Shown in pieces: positions 1 to 6,832 of a stretch of DNA of 35,525 bases. Under the pieces are notes generated by a model, which saw only the letters and a list, made by a program, of their open reading frames with translations, was not told the origin of the DNA and searched no databases. Location: positions 1-35,525 of the forward strand of contig JAEWYE010000071.1 in NCBI GenBank assembly GCA_023458755.1, written 5' to 3'. The DNA comes from Bacillota bacterium (GTDB lineage: Bacteria > Bacillota > Clostridia > Oscillospirales > Acutalibacteraceae). Numbering within the stretch: the stretch's first letter is position 1; each line of letters starts with the position of its first letter. A program made the position numbers and the translations under genes.

Positions 1-171
1 AGTGTCTCCTGTCGGACCGGTTGCTCCTGTCGGACCGGTATCTCCTGTCGGACCGGTTGCTCCTGTCGGACCGGTATCTCCTGTTGGACCGGTTGCTCCT
101 GTCGGACCGGTATCTCCTGTTGGACCGGTTGCTCCTGTCGGACCGGTATCTCCCGTTGGACCGGTTGCTCC
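1..171. repeat. 36-bp tandem repeat (two alternating 18-bp half units)
   Basis: The unit alternates two 18-bp halves differing mainly at the GTTGC versus GTATC positions, repeated about five times with few substitutions. It is the DNA face of the Gly-X-Y coding region. Such arrays expand and contract by slippage, so copy number may vary among strains. Confidence 0.9.
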
Positions 172-279
172 TGCCGGTGTCAAGACAGGACTAAAAATAT
201 TTATTAGAAATGTCTTTTTAATATCAACCGGCCGTTTTTCTTCAAATAATTGTCCATAATCTGAATTACCTTGAGACAA
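1..279 (-). CDS. Collagen-like Gly-X-Y repeat protein, N-terminal part (runs off the window)
   Basis: Read on the minus strand, the first 171 bases encode about 19 uninterrupted Gly-X-Y triplets of the type GATGPT/GDTGPT. This is the style of clostridial and Bacillus exosporium or surface collagen-like proteins (BclA-like). A short non-repetitive stretch precedes the repeats, ending in SPVLTPAGATG. The frame is open up to a TGA near 298, and no ATG is visible; a TTG at 279 is the only evident start and has no convincing ribosome binding site. The gene may therefore be 5'-damaged, or may begin in another frame through a frameshift: a 78-codon open frame at 204-440 runs into it one frame over. 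Its C-terminus lies outside the window. The repeat assignment is direct; surface or spore location is family knowledge. Between the start region and 534 I see no other gene I can support. Confidence 0.5.
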   Translation of the reverse strand, partial: MSQGNSDYGQLFEEKRPVDIKKTFLINIFSPVLTPAGATGPTGDTGPTGATGPTGDTGPTGATGPTGDTGPTGATGPTGDTGPTGATGPTGDT

Positions 280-534
280 TTGTGCCGTGGTAGCTCATGT
301 AAAATAACCGTCTCCGCACATCTAAATTCGACTACTTCATCATGGCAGTAAAGTCGGGGGCAAATACGTGCCGAAAATGTAGTAATTGAGAAGTAGGTAG
401 AGTTGAAGAATTCGTATTTGTGGGCGTAATCCTTCAGCATTTACATCTAATTGGATCATGCTGTTGCCTTGTTATGATGTTCTGGCACGGATGCAGTATC
501 AGTGTTACGCTTCTATTAAATTCTGCTGTCCGCT

Positions 535-852
535 CTATTTATTCAGCTGAAAGCTCTGCACCTCTTTTCCCACTTCCCCCAGCTTATCAAAACAGGGATG
601 CAGTTTTAGCCCAATTTTGCTCAGGGAATACTCCACCTTTGGCGGAATCTGGTCATAGTTTATTTTCGTCACTATTCCAAGATCAATCAGTTCCTGCAAT
701 TTTCTTGATAATACTTGTGCGGATATGCCGGACAAACGCCTTTGCAGTTCATTAAACCGCAGTGTTTTGGACTCTGTTAATCTCCATATAATATCAAATT
801 TCCATTTTCCGCTTAAATGCTTCAGCATATAAGATACAGGACAATTCTCCAT
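535..852 (-). CDS. HxlR-family winged-helix transcriptional regulator
   Basis: The 105-residue protein is a typical single-domain HxlR (MarR-like winged helix) repressor. It has the family N-terminus with CPVSYMLKHLSGKWK, the recognition region FNELQRRLSGISAQVLSRKLQEL, and the wing VEYSLSKIG. Cys4 lies in the position used for thiol or quinone sensing in the YodB/HypR branch (family knowledge). An open frame continues 15 codons upstream, but I chose the ATG at 852 because AAGGAG sits 6 bases before it; the ATG at 855 is only 3 bases away. It is divergent from the NAD(P)H-binding oxidoreductase gene at 957. A palindrome overlapping that gene's -10 box is the likely operator. Role by inference: repressor of the quinone reductase under electrophile or quinone stress. 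Confidence 0.88.
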   Translation of the reverse strand: MENCPVSYMLKHLSGKWKFDIIWRLTESKTLRFNELQRRLSGISAQVLSRKLQELIDLGIVTKINYDQIPPKVEYSLSKIGLKLHPCFDKLGEVGKEVQSFQLNK

Positions 853-892
853 CATAGTCTCCTTCCGTTTACACTCACAATAATATGAGTAC

Positions 893-920
893 TTCACAAA
901 TTGTTTGTTAATGCTATAAT
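893..920 (+). promoter_or_regulatory. Sigma-A promoter of the NmrA-like oxidoreductase gene
   Basis: TTCACA at 893-898 and a consensus TATAAT at 915-920 are separated by 16 bases and lie 36 bases upstream of the ATG at 957. The -10 element is embedded in the palindrome at 911-928. Confidence 0.65.
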
Positions 921-928
921 AATAGCAT
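911..928. promoter_or_regulatory. Palindromic operator, probable HxlR binding site
   Basis: ATGCTAT and ATAGCAT are perfect 7-bp arms around a 4-base spacer. They cover the -10 box of the divergent oxidoreductase promoter. HxlR proteins bind short dyads in such intergenic regions as dimers (family knowledge), so binding here would block transcription of the enzyme gene. Confidence 0.6.
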
Positions 929-956
929 ATTATAAAACGAAAGGAAAGTGATTATT

Positions 957-1817
957 ATGAAATATGCAGTGACTGGTGCATCCGGCAAGCTCGGTACTTT
1001 TGTATTACAGTATCTGAAAGAGCAAGGTGCGGAGAAGGAAACGATTGCAGTTGTCCGTGATTCAAAAAAAGGGGAGCCCATCAAGGAGCAGGGGTTTGAA
1101 GTCCGGATTGCTGATTATATGGATAAAAATTCCCTGGTGAGCGCTTTCAGCGGTGTGGAAAGATTGCTCTTTATCTCTTCGGCACCGGGCGGAGAGGTGC
1201 CTCGTTTAACGCAGCACCAGAATGTGGTGGCTGCCGCAAAAGAAGCCGGTGTTCAATTCATCGCATACACCAGCCTCGCAAAGGCGGACCGGTCCACAAG
1301 CTTCTTGGCTCCGGACCACTTGGGAACCGAAAAAAGCATTATTGCGTCCGGTATGGATTATGCCTTGCTGAGAAACAACTGGTATTTGGAAAATGACCAA
1401 TCGGTTTTTGAAAGAGCGGATTCGACGGGTGTGTTTGCTTATTCCGCCGGCAGCGGTCGTGTAAGCTGGGCTTTGCGCAGAGAATATGCACAAGCAGCCG
1501 CAAGGGTTCTACTGGGAATCGCAAGGGACACAGGTGTTCTGGAGATGTCGGGCAAGTCTGTCACTTACAGCGACCTTGCCGCAGGCTACGTTAAAATCTC
1601 GAAAAAGCCTTTTGAAGTAAAATCATTTACGGATGAGGAATACAAAGCGTACCTTGAACAGCATCAGGTGTCTGATATGGAGATTGGCGGAACGCTTGCG
1701 ATTCAAAAAGAAATCCGCGACGGTGCGCTGGATGTTGACCAGTCCGATTTTGAAAGAGTTCTCGGAAGACCTTTGTCTTCCCTGCCCGATGCCATAAAAG
1801 AGATACTTGGCCTTTAA
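957..1817 (+). CDS. NmrA/QorB-like NAD(P)H-dependent oxidoreductase
   Basis: The 286-residue protein has an N-terminal Rossmann motif VTGASGKLG (G7, G10 and G13 in GxxGxxG) and the atypical short-chain dehydrogenase layout of the NmrA / NAD(P)H:quinone oxidoreductase type 2 (QorB, YtfG) family. It has the LLFISS stretch after strand 4, the YTSLAKAD region, and a C-terminus with LGRPLSSLPDAIKE. Length matches the family. An open frame exists from a GTG at 948, but the ATG at 957 is better placed behind AAAGGAAAG at 940-948. It probably reduces quinones or related electrophiles with NAD(P)H in the cytoplasm. The divergent HxlR gene and shared palindrome support a stress-response pair. Substrate is not determinable from sequence. 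Confidence 0.87.
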   Translation: MKYAVTGASGKLGTFVLQYLKEQGAEKETIAVVRDSKKGEPIKEQGFEVRIADYMDKNSLVSAFSGVERLLFISSAPGGEVPRLTQHQNVVAAAKEAGVQFIAYTSLAKADRSTSFLAPDHLGTEKSIIASGMDYALLRNNWYLENDQSVFERADSTGVFAYSAGSGRVSWALRREYAQAAARVLLGIARDTGVLEMSGKSVTYSDLAAGYVKISKKPFEVKSFTDEEYKAYLEQHQVSDMEIGGTLAIQKEIRDGALDVDQSDFERVLGRPLSSLPDAIKEILGL

Positions 1818-1942
1818 GCTACAGCGCCAAAAACGCAATTGCCCTTGTCGGCAGTCGTGTTTTTTATCCGTTTTTAAGCAAATACGGAGCGCAAAAGGCA
1901 GATATTTTAAACAACTTTAGTTTTATTTTTTTCATTATAAAA

Positions 1943-1980
1943 AGGCCTTCTATGATTTCATGTTCTATCATAGAAGACCT
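1943..1980 (-). terminator. Intrinsic terminator downstream of the nitronate monooxygenase gene
   Basis: A 14-bp stem (AGGCCTTCTATGAT at 1943-1956 with ATCATAGAAGACCT at 1967-1980, one G-U pair) is followed by TTTTT when read on the minus strand. It lies 140 bases past the stop at 2120. No T-run follows on the plus strand. The rest of 1818-2119 shows no gene. Confidence 0.6.
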
Positions 1981-2119
1981 AATAAACGGGTGCTAACAGA
2001 TAACTTTCGCAAACCCTCACTCAAAACCGCACCCCCGCAGGATGACAGCCTTTTAAGGATAGGATGCAATCGGAGTTGATATATAAATCGGTCAATCTCT
2101 CACAAATTATAATGCGGAA

Positions 2120-3088
2120 TCAAAAATGAAATACCCGCATTTCCTCAACGCACTTTTTTGCCTGTTCCAATACTTCATCCATAATCTTTGAAACCGGCTT
2201 TATTTCTTGAATCAGAGGCACGATCTGCCCTGCCATGACAGCACCGTCGACCATATCTCCTTCCATCATAGCTTTCTTTAATGAGCTTTCAGCGGCATCT
2301 TTTAATTTTAGTGCGGCAGCCTCTTTTGTATTGTTCTCTTCGATTGCCGTTAATTTATCAGAAAGCGGATTCTTTATCTGGCGGCAGGGTTCTCCTGTGG
2401 AAAATCCGGTAATGACAGTCGACATATCGCCTGCATTGACTACAGCTTCTTTCACATTCGGGTGTACCACGGTTTCTTCCGCCGCCATAAAGATGCTTCC
2501 CATTTCAATGGCCTCGGCGCCTAACGAGATAGCCGCCGCCATTCCGCGCCCATCTGCTATGCCGCCGGACGCAACTACCGGAACGTGCAGCAGATCCACA
2601 GCCTGAGGAACTAATACCGTTGTTGCTTCATAGGTGACATGCCCGCCGCCTTCCCAGCCTTTTACGATAACAACGTCTGCTCCCGCCTTTTCGGCTGTTA
2701 CGGCATCTGCGATAAAGGACGCTTTCACAACTACCTTGCACCCTGCCGAATGCCATATGTCAAAATACTTACGGCTAAGCGCTTCATCCAATCCGGCGAG
2801 CGTGTCTGCGTATACAACCGGCGGCTGCAGTTCTTTGATAACCGTGGTGATGTGATCCAAATTCTCCGGAATCATAATCGTATTGATTCCAAAGGGTTTG
2901 TCTGTGAGTTTCCTTGTTTCCTCAATTTGGGATCTGACAAATTCTAAAGGCGCAAAGCCGACCCCAAGTACGCCAAGCCCTCCTGCATTGGATACTGCGG
3001 CAACTAAAGGCGCCGTTGATATCCATGCCATCGGTCCTTGGATAATAGGTTTTTCAATATTCAGTATTTCACATACTCTGTTACTCAT
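2120..3088 (-). CDS. Nitronate monooxygenase / FabK-like FMN enzyme
   Basis: The 322-residue protein belongs to the NPD (2-nitropropane dioxygenase) TIM-barrel flavoprotein family, shared by nitronate monooxygenases and FabK enoyl-ACP reductases. Visible marks are IIQGPMAW near residue 15, GGLGVLG at 37-42, the flavin/catalytic segment GWEGGGH with His150, and the phosphate-binding loop VVASGGIADGRG near 171-182, followed by ALGAEAI-like SLGAEAIEMG. The start ATG at 3088 has GGAG upstream. FabK would normally lie in a fatty-acid synthesis cluster; here it stands alone opposite a TetR-type regulator, so a detoxifying nitronate oxidase or an oxidoreductase of unknown substrate is more likely. 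Family assignment is firm; substrate is inference. Confidence 0.88.
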   Translation of the reverse strand: MSNRVCEILNIEKPIIQGPMAWISTAPLVAAVSNAGGLGVLGVGFAPLEFVRSQIEETRKLTDKPFGINTIMIPENLDHITTVIKELQPPVVYADTLAGLDEALSRKYFDIWHSAGCKVVVKASFIADAVTAEKAGADVVIVKGWEGGGHVTYEATTVLVPQAVDLLHVPVVASGGIADGRGMAAAISLGAEAIEMGSIFMAAEETVVHPNVKEAVVNAGDMSTVITGFSTGEPCRQIKNPLSDKLTAIEENNTKEAAALKLKDAAESSLKKAMMEGDMVDGAVMAGQIVPLIQEIKPVSKIMDEVLEQAKKCVEEMRVFHF

Positions 3089-3150
3089 AAATACACTCCT
3101 TTTTTATGTGTTGTAATGATAAACATCATCTCGTGTTTTGCGGTGCAAAT

Positions 3151-3190
3151 TGATGAATCAAAACCTCTTTTATTGGCTATACATTCATCA
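3151..3190. promoter_or_regulatory. Inverted repeat in the NMO/TetR divergent intergenic region
   Basis: TGATGAAT (3151-3158) and ATTCATCA (3183-3190) are perfect 8-bp inverted arms, 24 bases apart, between the two divergent genes. The spacing is long for a single TetR dimer site, so they may be two half-sites or chance. Confidence 0.3.
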
Positions 3191-3287
3191 TATTAAAATG
3201 TTATATTATTATCAAGACAGATTCGGCTTATGTGTCGACTAAACATTAATCCAAATAGATCCCAACGAGAAAGGAGCAGTTTTTATT

Positions 3288-3866
3288 ATGAAAAGGACTT
3301 CCATAGAAAACGGAGGAACCCTTCGGCTTGTCAAAGCATTTACAAATTTGCTTATGGAGAAAGAATATTCAGAGATTTCAGTAAAAGATATCGCAGAAGC
3401 TGCTCATCTCAGCAGATCGTCTTTTTATTTATTTTTTGAAAATAAAAATGCTTTGGCCGAGTATTTGTGTTCTGCATTTCTGAATGAATATACGGATATT
3501 ATGATTCAAAGCTTAAAAGCGGAATATTCTAATGAGGCGGAACTGCTGATCATGAAAGGATTCCTATTCATTGACCGCAACAAAAAAACAATACTTGGTC
3601 TATGGTCAATTAAAACAAAGGAATTTTCTCCATACCTGATCATGCAGGACTCTATTGAATTGATCGTAAAAGAATGGCTGAAATCCAACAGTAAAATTAC
3701 CGTTTCAAATGAGGAAAATATAGATTTTTATGCAAAATTATATGCCGCTAATACAATAGCCACGGTAAAATGGTGGCTGGAAAGCAAAGGGCAGCACACC
3801 TACCATTATATTGCAACGGCCATATGCAATTGCCATAATAAAGGACTCCGTTCTTTACTCTTGTAA
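3288..3866 (+). CDS. TetR/AcrR-family transcriptional regulator
   Basis: The 192-residue protein has the usual TetR layout: an N-terminal helix-turn-helix at about residues 10-55, with the hallmark ISVKDIAEAAHLSRSSFYLFF, and a divergent all-helical ligand domain ending with a TetR_C-type region around VKWWLESKG. AAGGAG at 3271-3276 precedes the ATG. It is divergent from the nitronate monooxygenase gene and probably controls it; the ligand is unknown. Confidence 0.9.
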   Translation: MKRTSIENGGTLRLVKAFTNLLMEKEYSEISVKDIAEAAHLSRSSFYLFFENKNALAEYLCSAFLNEYTDIMIQSLKAEYSNEAELLIMKGFLFIDRNKKTILGLWSIKTKEFSPYLIMQDSIELIVKEWLKSNSKITVSNEENIDFYAKLYAANTIATVKWWLESKGQHTYHYIATAICNCHNKGLRSLLL

Positions 3867-3879
3867 AGAAACATTTTTT
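3851..3879 (+). terminator. Intrinsic terminator of the TetR gene
   Basis: TTCTTTAC and GTAAAGAA form a perfect 8-bp stem with a TCTT loop, followed by ACATTTTTT. The stop codon TAA at 3864-3866 lies inside the stem. Confidence 0.65.
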
Positions 3880-3918
3880 GCAGACACAATGAAGTCAGCG
3901 GTTACCTATAATATTACA

Positions 3919-4172
3919 TTTAGATAGTGTCTACACAAGATCAAGTTAAAACCGCGCACCAAATTGCAATACAGCGGATTTGAACATCGGCAAGGAACGA
4001 AGCCGTGTTTTTTACTCCGCCCCATTGCCCTTGCTACCCGGGCAGATGGGGTTCCAGAAGCGCCCACACTTTATCTGAAATATCATGTCTATGTTGTTCG
4101 TTCGCCATAGTAGCACCTCGTTTCTCTCATTGCTATCATTATTTCATATTTTTCGTGTAGACACTATCTAAA
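3919..4172. mobile_element. MITE derived from an IS5-family (IS427-like) element
   Basis: Perfect 18-bp inverted repeats (TTTAGATAGTGTCTACAC at 3919-3936, complement at 4155-4172) bound a 254-bp segment. If the outer TA dinucleotides are the target duplication, the true terminal repeats are the 14 bases GATAGTGTCTACAC. Inside, on the minus strand, is the first 24 codons of an IS5/IS427-type transposase and then noncoding sequence, so the element is an internal-deletion derivative. It cannot move itself but could be mobilised by a full-length relative. Confidence 0.8.
4034..4108 (-). pseudogene. N-terminal remnant of an IS427-type transposase
   Basis: Starting at the ATG at 4108, 24 codons read MANEQHRHDISDKVWALLEP and continue to HLPG before a TAG. 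This matches the conserved start of IS5-family (IS427 group) ORF A transposases. The remaining ~90% of the gene, including the DDE residues, is missing. Confidence 0.75.
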
Positions 4173-4210
4173 ATAATTCACTGGTTTTAAAATAAAGTAT
4201 AGTCAACCTC

Positions 4211-5074
4211 CTAGAATTCCTTTTCACAATAGGTTATAAACTTCTTTGCAGCGGGCGATAGCTTATCTGTATTGGGTACAGCAATGCCAAGAGAAATATG
4301 CTGTTCCGGTTGCAACGGCAACTTGGCAACATTGCAGATGCGGCTTTTTGTAATGAGCTCATTCATCACGCTCATGCCCAGTCCGCATTCAATCATAGAA
4401 AGAGCCGCATAATTTTCAAAGGTTTCATACCGTATTTGTGGTGATATCTTTGCCCGGCGGAATAACTCTACAACATCATAGTCATATCCACAAGCAGGCA
4501 TAATAAAATCTTCCGATTCACAGTTCTGAATCGGATATTTTTTTTCTTTCGCTAAAGGATGATTCATTGGCAGTATGGCCAGCATAGGGTCATCTTTTAA
4601 AGGAACCCAATCAAATTTCATACCCTGCTGATAGCTCATAAATCCTAAGTCTATCTTGCGTTCCTCCAACCATGTGACAACTTCCTGCCGAATACCCTCC
4701 ATCAGTTTGATTCGAATAATGGGATAATCCTCCTGAAAGCGTTTGATAATTTGCGGGAGCCAATGTACCGCAATGCTGGAATAGCTCCCGATGCGAATGG
4801 TTCCTGTATTCAAGCCATTTATTTCGGAAACGGTTTGAGAAAAGTCCTCTTCAAGCCGCAGTAATTCACGAAGAATTGGCACCAGACGTTCGCCGTTCTC
4901 GGTTAGTAAAACACCGGTTTTATTCCTGGTTAAAATTTGGAATCCCAGCTCATCTTCTAAAGCATTCATCATATGAGTAACACCCGAAGGTGTGTAGTCA
5001 AGCTGCGCCGCAGCTTTTGTAAAGCTGCCTAAATCTACTGCTGTTAGTAATACTCTGTATTTTTTCAAGTCCAT
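4211..5074 (-). CDS. LysR-family transcriptional regulator
   Basis: The 287-residue protein has the LysR winged helix-turn-helix at about residues 3-60 (VDLGSFTKAAAQLDYTPSGV, then LEDELGFQILTR) and a periplasmic-binding-like effector domain starting near residue 88 (GTIRIGSYSSIAVHWLP). Length is typical. The ATG at 5074 is preceded by AGGAG. It is divergent from the kinase gene at 5206 with a 131-base intergenic region, the usual arrangement for a LysR regulator and its target. The effector is unknown. Confidence 0.92.
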   Translation of the reverse strand: MDLKKYRVLLTAVDLGSFTKAAAQLDYTPSGVTHMMNALEDELGFQILTRNKTGVLLTENGERLVPILRELLRLEEDFSQTVSEINGLNTGTIRIGSYSSIAVHWLPQIIKRFQEDYPIIRIKLMEGIRQEVVTWLEERKIDLGFMSYQQGMKFDWVPLKDDPMLAILPMNHPLAKEKKYPIQNCESEDFIMPACGYDYDVVELFRRAKISPQIRYETFENYAALSMIECGLGMSVMNELITKSRICNVAKLPLQPEQHISLGIAVPNTDKLSPAAKKFITYCEKEF

Positions 5075-5205
5075 AGTTCGCTCTCCTATATGTGAGAATC
5101 ATTCAATTCCGAATTTAAAAAGTGTCGTTTTACTTAATATGTTTTTTATTATATACTCACATTGCGTAAATTACAATACAATGAAGCAGAAAGCAGGCAC
5201 AATAC

Positions 5206-6000
5206 ATGAAATCCAGAATTGTTGTTAAAGTGGGTACATCAACGTTAACGAGTGAAAACGGAAAAATTGATTTACGGAATATGGAGCATTTGGTACGGGT
5301 TTTATCTGACCTAATGGCAAAGGGCACGGAAGTCATTCTTGTCACCTCAGCAGCAATAACCGTCGGCTATGAAAAAATGAGACTTCCCACCCGCCCGAAA
5401 GAGTTAAATTTGCGGCAGGCCGCCGCCGCTGTTGGACAATGCGAGCTAATGCACCTCTATGACCAAATGTTCAATGAATATGGCAGGGTAGCCGCTCAAA
5501 TCTTATTAGACGAAGAGGATATGCGCTCTAAAAAAAGACGGCAGAACCTGTTTCGCACTTTTTCTGCCCTGTTGGAACATGGAATAATACCGATTGTCAA
5601 TGAAAACGACTCTGTAAGCTACCATGAAATCGAATCACAGGATAAGCTGTTTGGTGATAATGATACGCTATCAGCCCATGTTGCTCTGTTGTGCGGCGCA
5701 GATAAATTGATCTTACTTTCAGACATTGATGGGCTATATCAGCAAGATCCACGAAAAAATATAAACGCAAAGCTGATTCATGAAGTGTGCTGCATTGACG
5801 AGAACATAAAGGAATTAGCAGGTGAGAGCGGAACCGCAATGGGTACCGGAGGCATGGTTACTAAAATCCGTGCAGCAGAACTGGTAACCGCTCATGGCTG
5901 CGAGATGTTTATTATTAACGGTTCAAATCCCAAACATATTTATTCTATTTTAGAGGGTGTTCCTGTGGGGACCCGCTTTAAGACAACAAAAGGAGCATGA
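5206..6000 (+). CDS. proB: Glutamate 5-kinase-like amino-acid kinase lacking a PUA domain
   Basis: The 264-residue protein is an amino-acid kinase of the ProB type, which phosphorylates L-glutamate in proline synthesis. Visible ProB marks are VVKVGTSTLT at 6-15, VNENDSVS at 131-138, FGDNDTLSA at 149-157, LLSDIDGLY at 170-178 followed by DPR, and GTGGMVTKIRAA at 213-224. It ends where the kinase domain ends; the C-terminal PUA domain of E. coli-type enzymes is absent, as in some Firmicutes. The usual SSGA glycine loop reads TSAA at 47-50, an unusual change near the substrate pocket. No proA follows; instead a B3/B4-domain gene overlaps its stop. It may therefore be a ProB paralogue with another acidic substrate. 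The ribosome binding site is weak. Confidence 0.82.
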   Translation: MKSRIVVKVGTSTLTSENGKIDLRNMEHLVRVLSDLMAKGTEVILVTSAAITVGYEKMRLPTRPKELNLRQAAAAVGQCELMHLYDQMFNEYGRVAAQILLDEEDMRSKKRRQNLFRTFSALLEHGIIPIVNENDSVSYHEIESQDKLFGDNDTLSAHVALLCGADKLILLSDIDGLYQQDPRKNINAKLIHEVCCIDENIKELAGESGTAMGTGGMVTKIRAAELVTAHGCEMFIINGSNPKHIYSILEGVPVGTRFKTTKGA

Positions 6001-6002
6001 AG

Positions 6003-6662
6003 ATGAATATCAAAATATCACAAGAATTATCCGCGCTATCTCCAGGAGCAGCGTTGATGGTGCTCAGTTATGAAGCAGAGGTACAAAAAAGCTCTGATGT
6101 GCTTTTGGCCTTGTTGGATAAAACCATTAACGAATTGCACAGTCGTTATACCATGGCGGACTTACCGGAAATACCTCATATCAAAGATACACGCACTGCC
6201 TACCGCAGTCTTGGCAAATCACCTACGGCTTATCGCAATGCGGCAGAAGCAATGCTGCGGCGCATTGTAAAAGGGAACGGCCTGTATCGTATCAACAACG
6301 TGGTAGAAATCAATAACCTGATTTCCGTTACAACCGGTTATTCGGTAGGTTCTTATGATACAGATTGCTTATCCGGTGCCGTGGAATGGAAACGCGCTCC
6401 AGACGGTGAAAGCTATCAGGGAATTGGTAAAGATATCTTAAACATTGAGCATCTTCCAACGCTATATGATGAGCAAGGTGCCTTTGGAAATCCGACCAGT
6501 GACAGCCGAAGGGCAATGATTTCAATGGGTAAACACCGTATTTCAAGTGTGGTTTATTCGTTTTCAGGAAAAGATCAGTTTGAAATAATTGCTTCACAGT
6601 ATCAGGAGTGGCTTGCTGCTTTTTGTTCTGTAGAAAAGATGAATATAGAAATCATCAATTAA
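6003..6662 (+). CDS. B3/B4 domain protein (stand-alone PheRS beta-type editing domain)
   Basis: The 219-residue protein matches the B3/B4 tRNA-binding/editing domain found in the beta subunit of phenylalanyl-tRNA synthetase and in free-standing proteins. The signature run is KDTRTAYRSLGKSPTAYRNA, followed by EAMLRRIVKGNGLYRINNVV and EINNLISV, at about residues 61-109. In PheRS this fold hydrolyses Tyr-tRNA(Phe); free-standing versions are poorly characterised (family knowledge). An ATG at 5997 overlaps the kinase stop as ATGA, but AGGAG at 5991-5995 leaves only one base before it, so the ATG at 6003 is preferred. It is translationally tied to the ProB-like gene and presumably under the divergent LysR regulator. 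Confidence 0.85.
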   Translation: MNIKISQELSALSPGAALMVLSYEAEVQKSSDVLLALLDKTINELHSRYTMADLPEIPHIKDTRTAYRSLGKSPTAYRNAAEAMLRRIVKGNGLYRINNVVEINNLISVTTGYSVGSYDTDCLSGAVEWKRAPDGESYQGIGKDILNIEHLPTLYDEQGAFGNPTSDSRRAMISMGKHRISSVVYSFSGKDQFEIIASQYQEWLAAFCSVEKMNIEIIN

Positions 6663-6710
6663 ATTAATCCGAACCATAACCATATAAGATGGTAACCTCT
6701 TCTTTAAGGA

Positions 6711-6752
6711 AAATCTGCATCCCACTAATTTAACTTCGTGGGATGCAGATTT
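6711..6752 (+). terminator. Long perfect hairpin after the LysR/ProB/B3-B4 locus
   Basis: AAATCTGCATCCCAC (6711-6725) and its exact complement (6738-6752) form a 15-bp stem with a 12-base loop. A weak T-rich tail follows on the plus strand, and ATTTTCC on the minus strand. It could terminate both the upstream operon and the recombinase operon coming from the right. Confidence 0.6.
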
Positions 6753-6832
6753 CTTCATTTAGCGTGAACCCCATTTTAACTTTTTGTCCAAAGCAATTTA
6801 CTTTTGTGAAAACAAGGGATATGCACATAAGA

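Noticed and set aside
1..171. Possible CRISPR array
   Set aside because: The repeats are contiguous 18/36-bp units without unique spacers and encode Gly-X-Y in frame.
2..259. Plus-strand 85-codon frame rich in Pro-Val-Gly
   Set aside because: It is the complement of the collagen-type Gly-X-Y frame on the minus strand; the minus reading gives a known protein type with Gly at every third residue, the plus reading does not.
204..440. 78-codon minus-strand open frame upstream of the collagen-like repeats
   Set aside because: No ribosome binding site and no family I recognise; it could be the frameshifted 5' part of the collagen-like gene, so it is mentioned there but not called.
2120..3088. Calling the enzyme FabK
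   Set aside because: No fatty-acid synthesis genes are nearby and the family is shared with nitronate monooxygenases; the neutral family name is safer.
6753..6832. Attachment site of the left recombinase module
   Set aside because: Expected by position, but no sequence shared with 25823-26123 and no dyad with a plausible core was found by eye.
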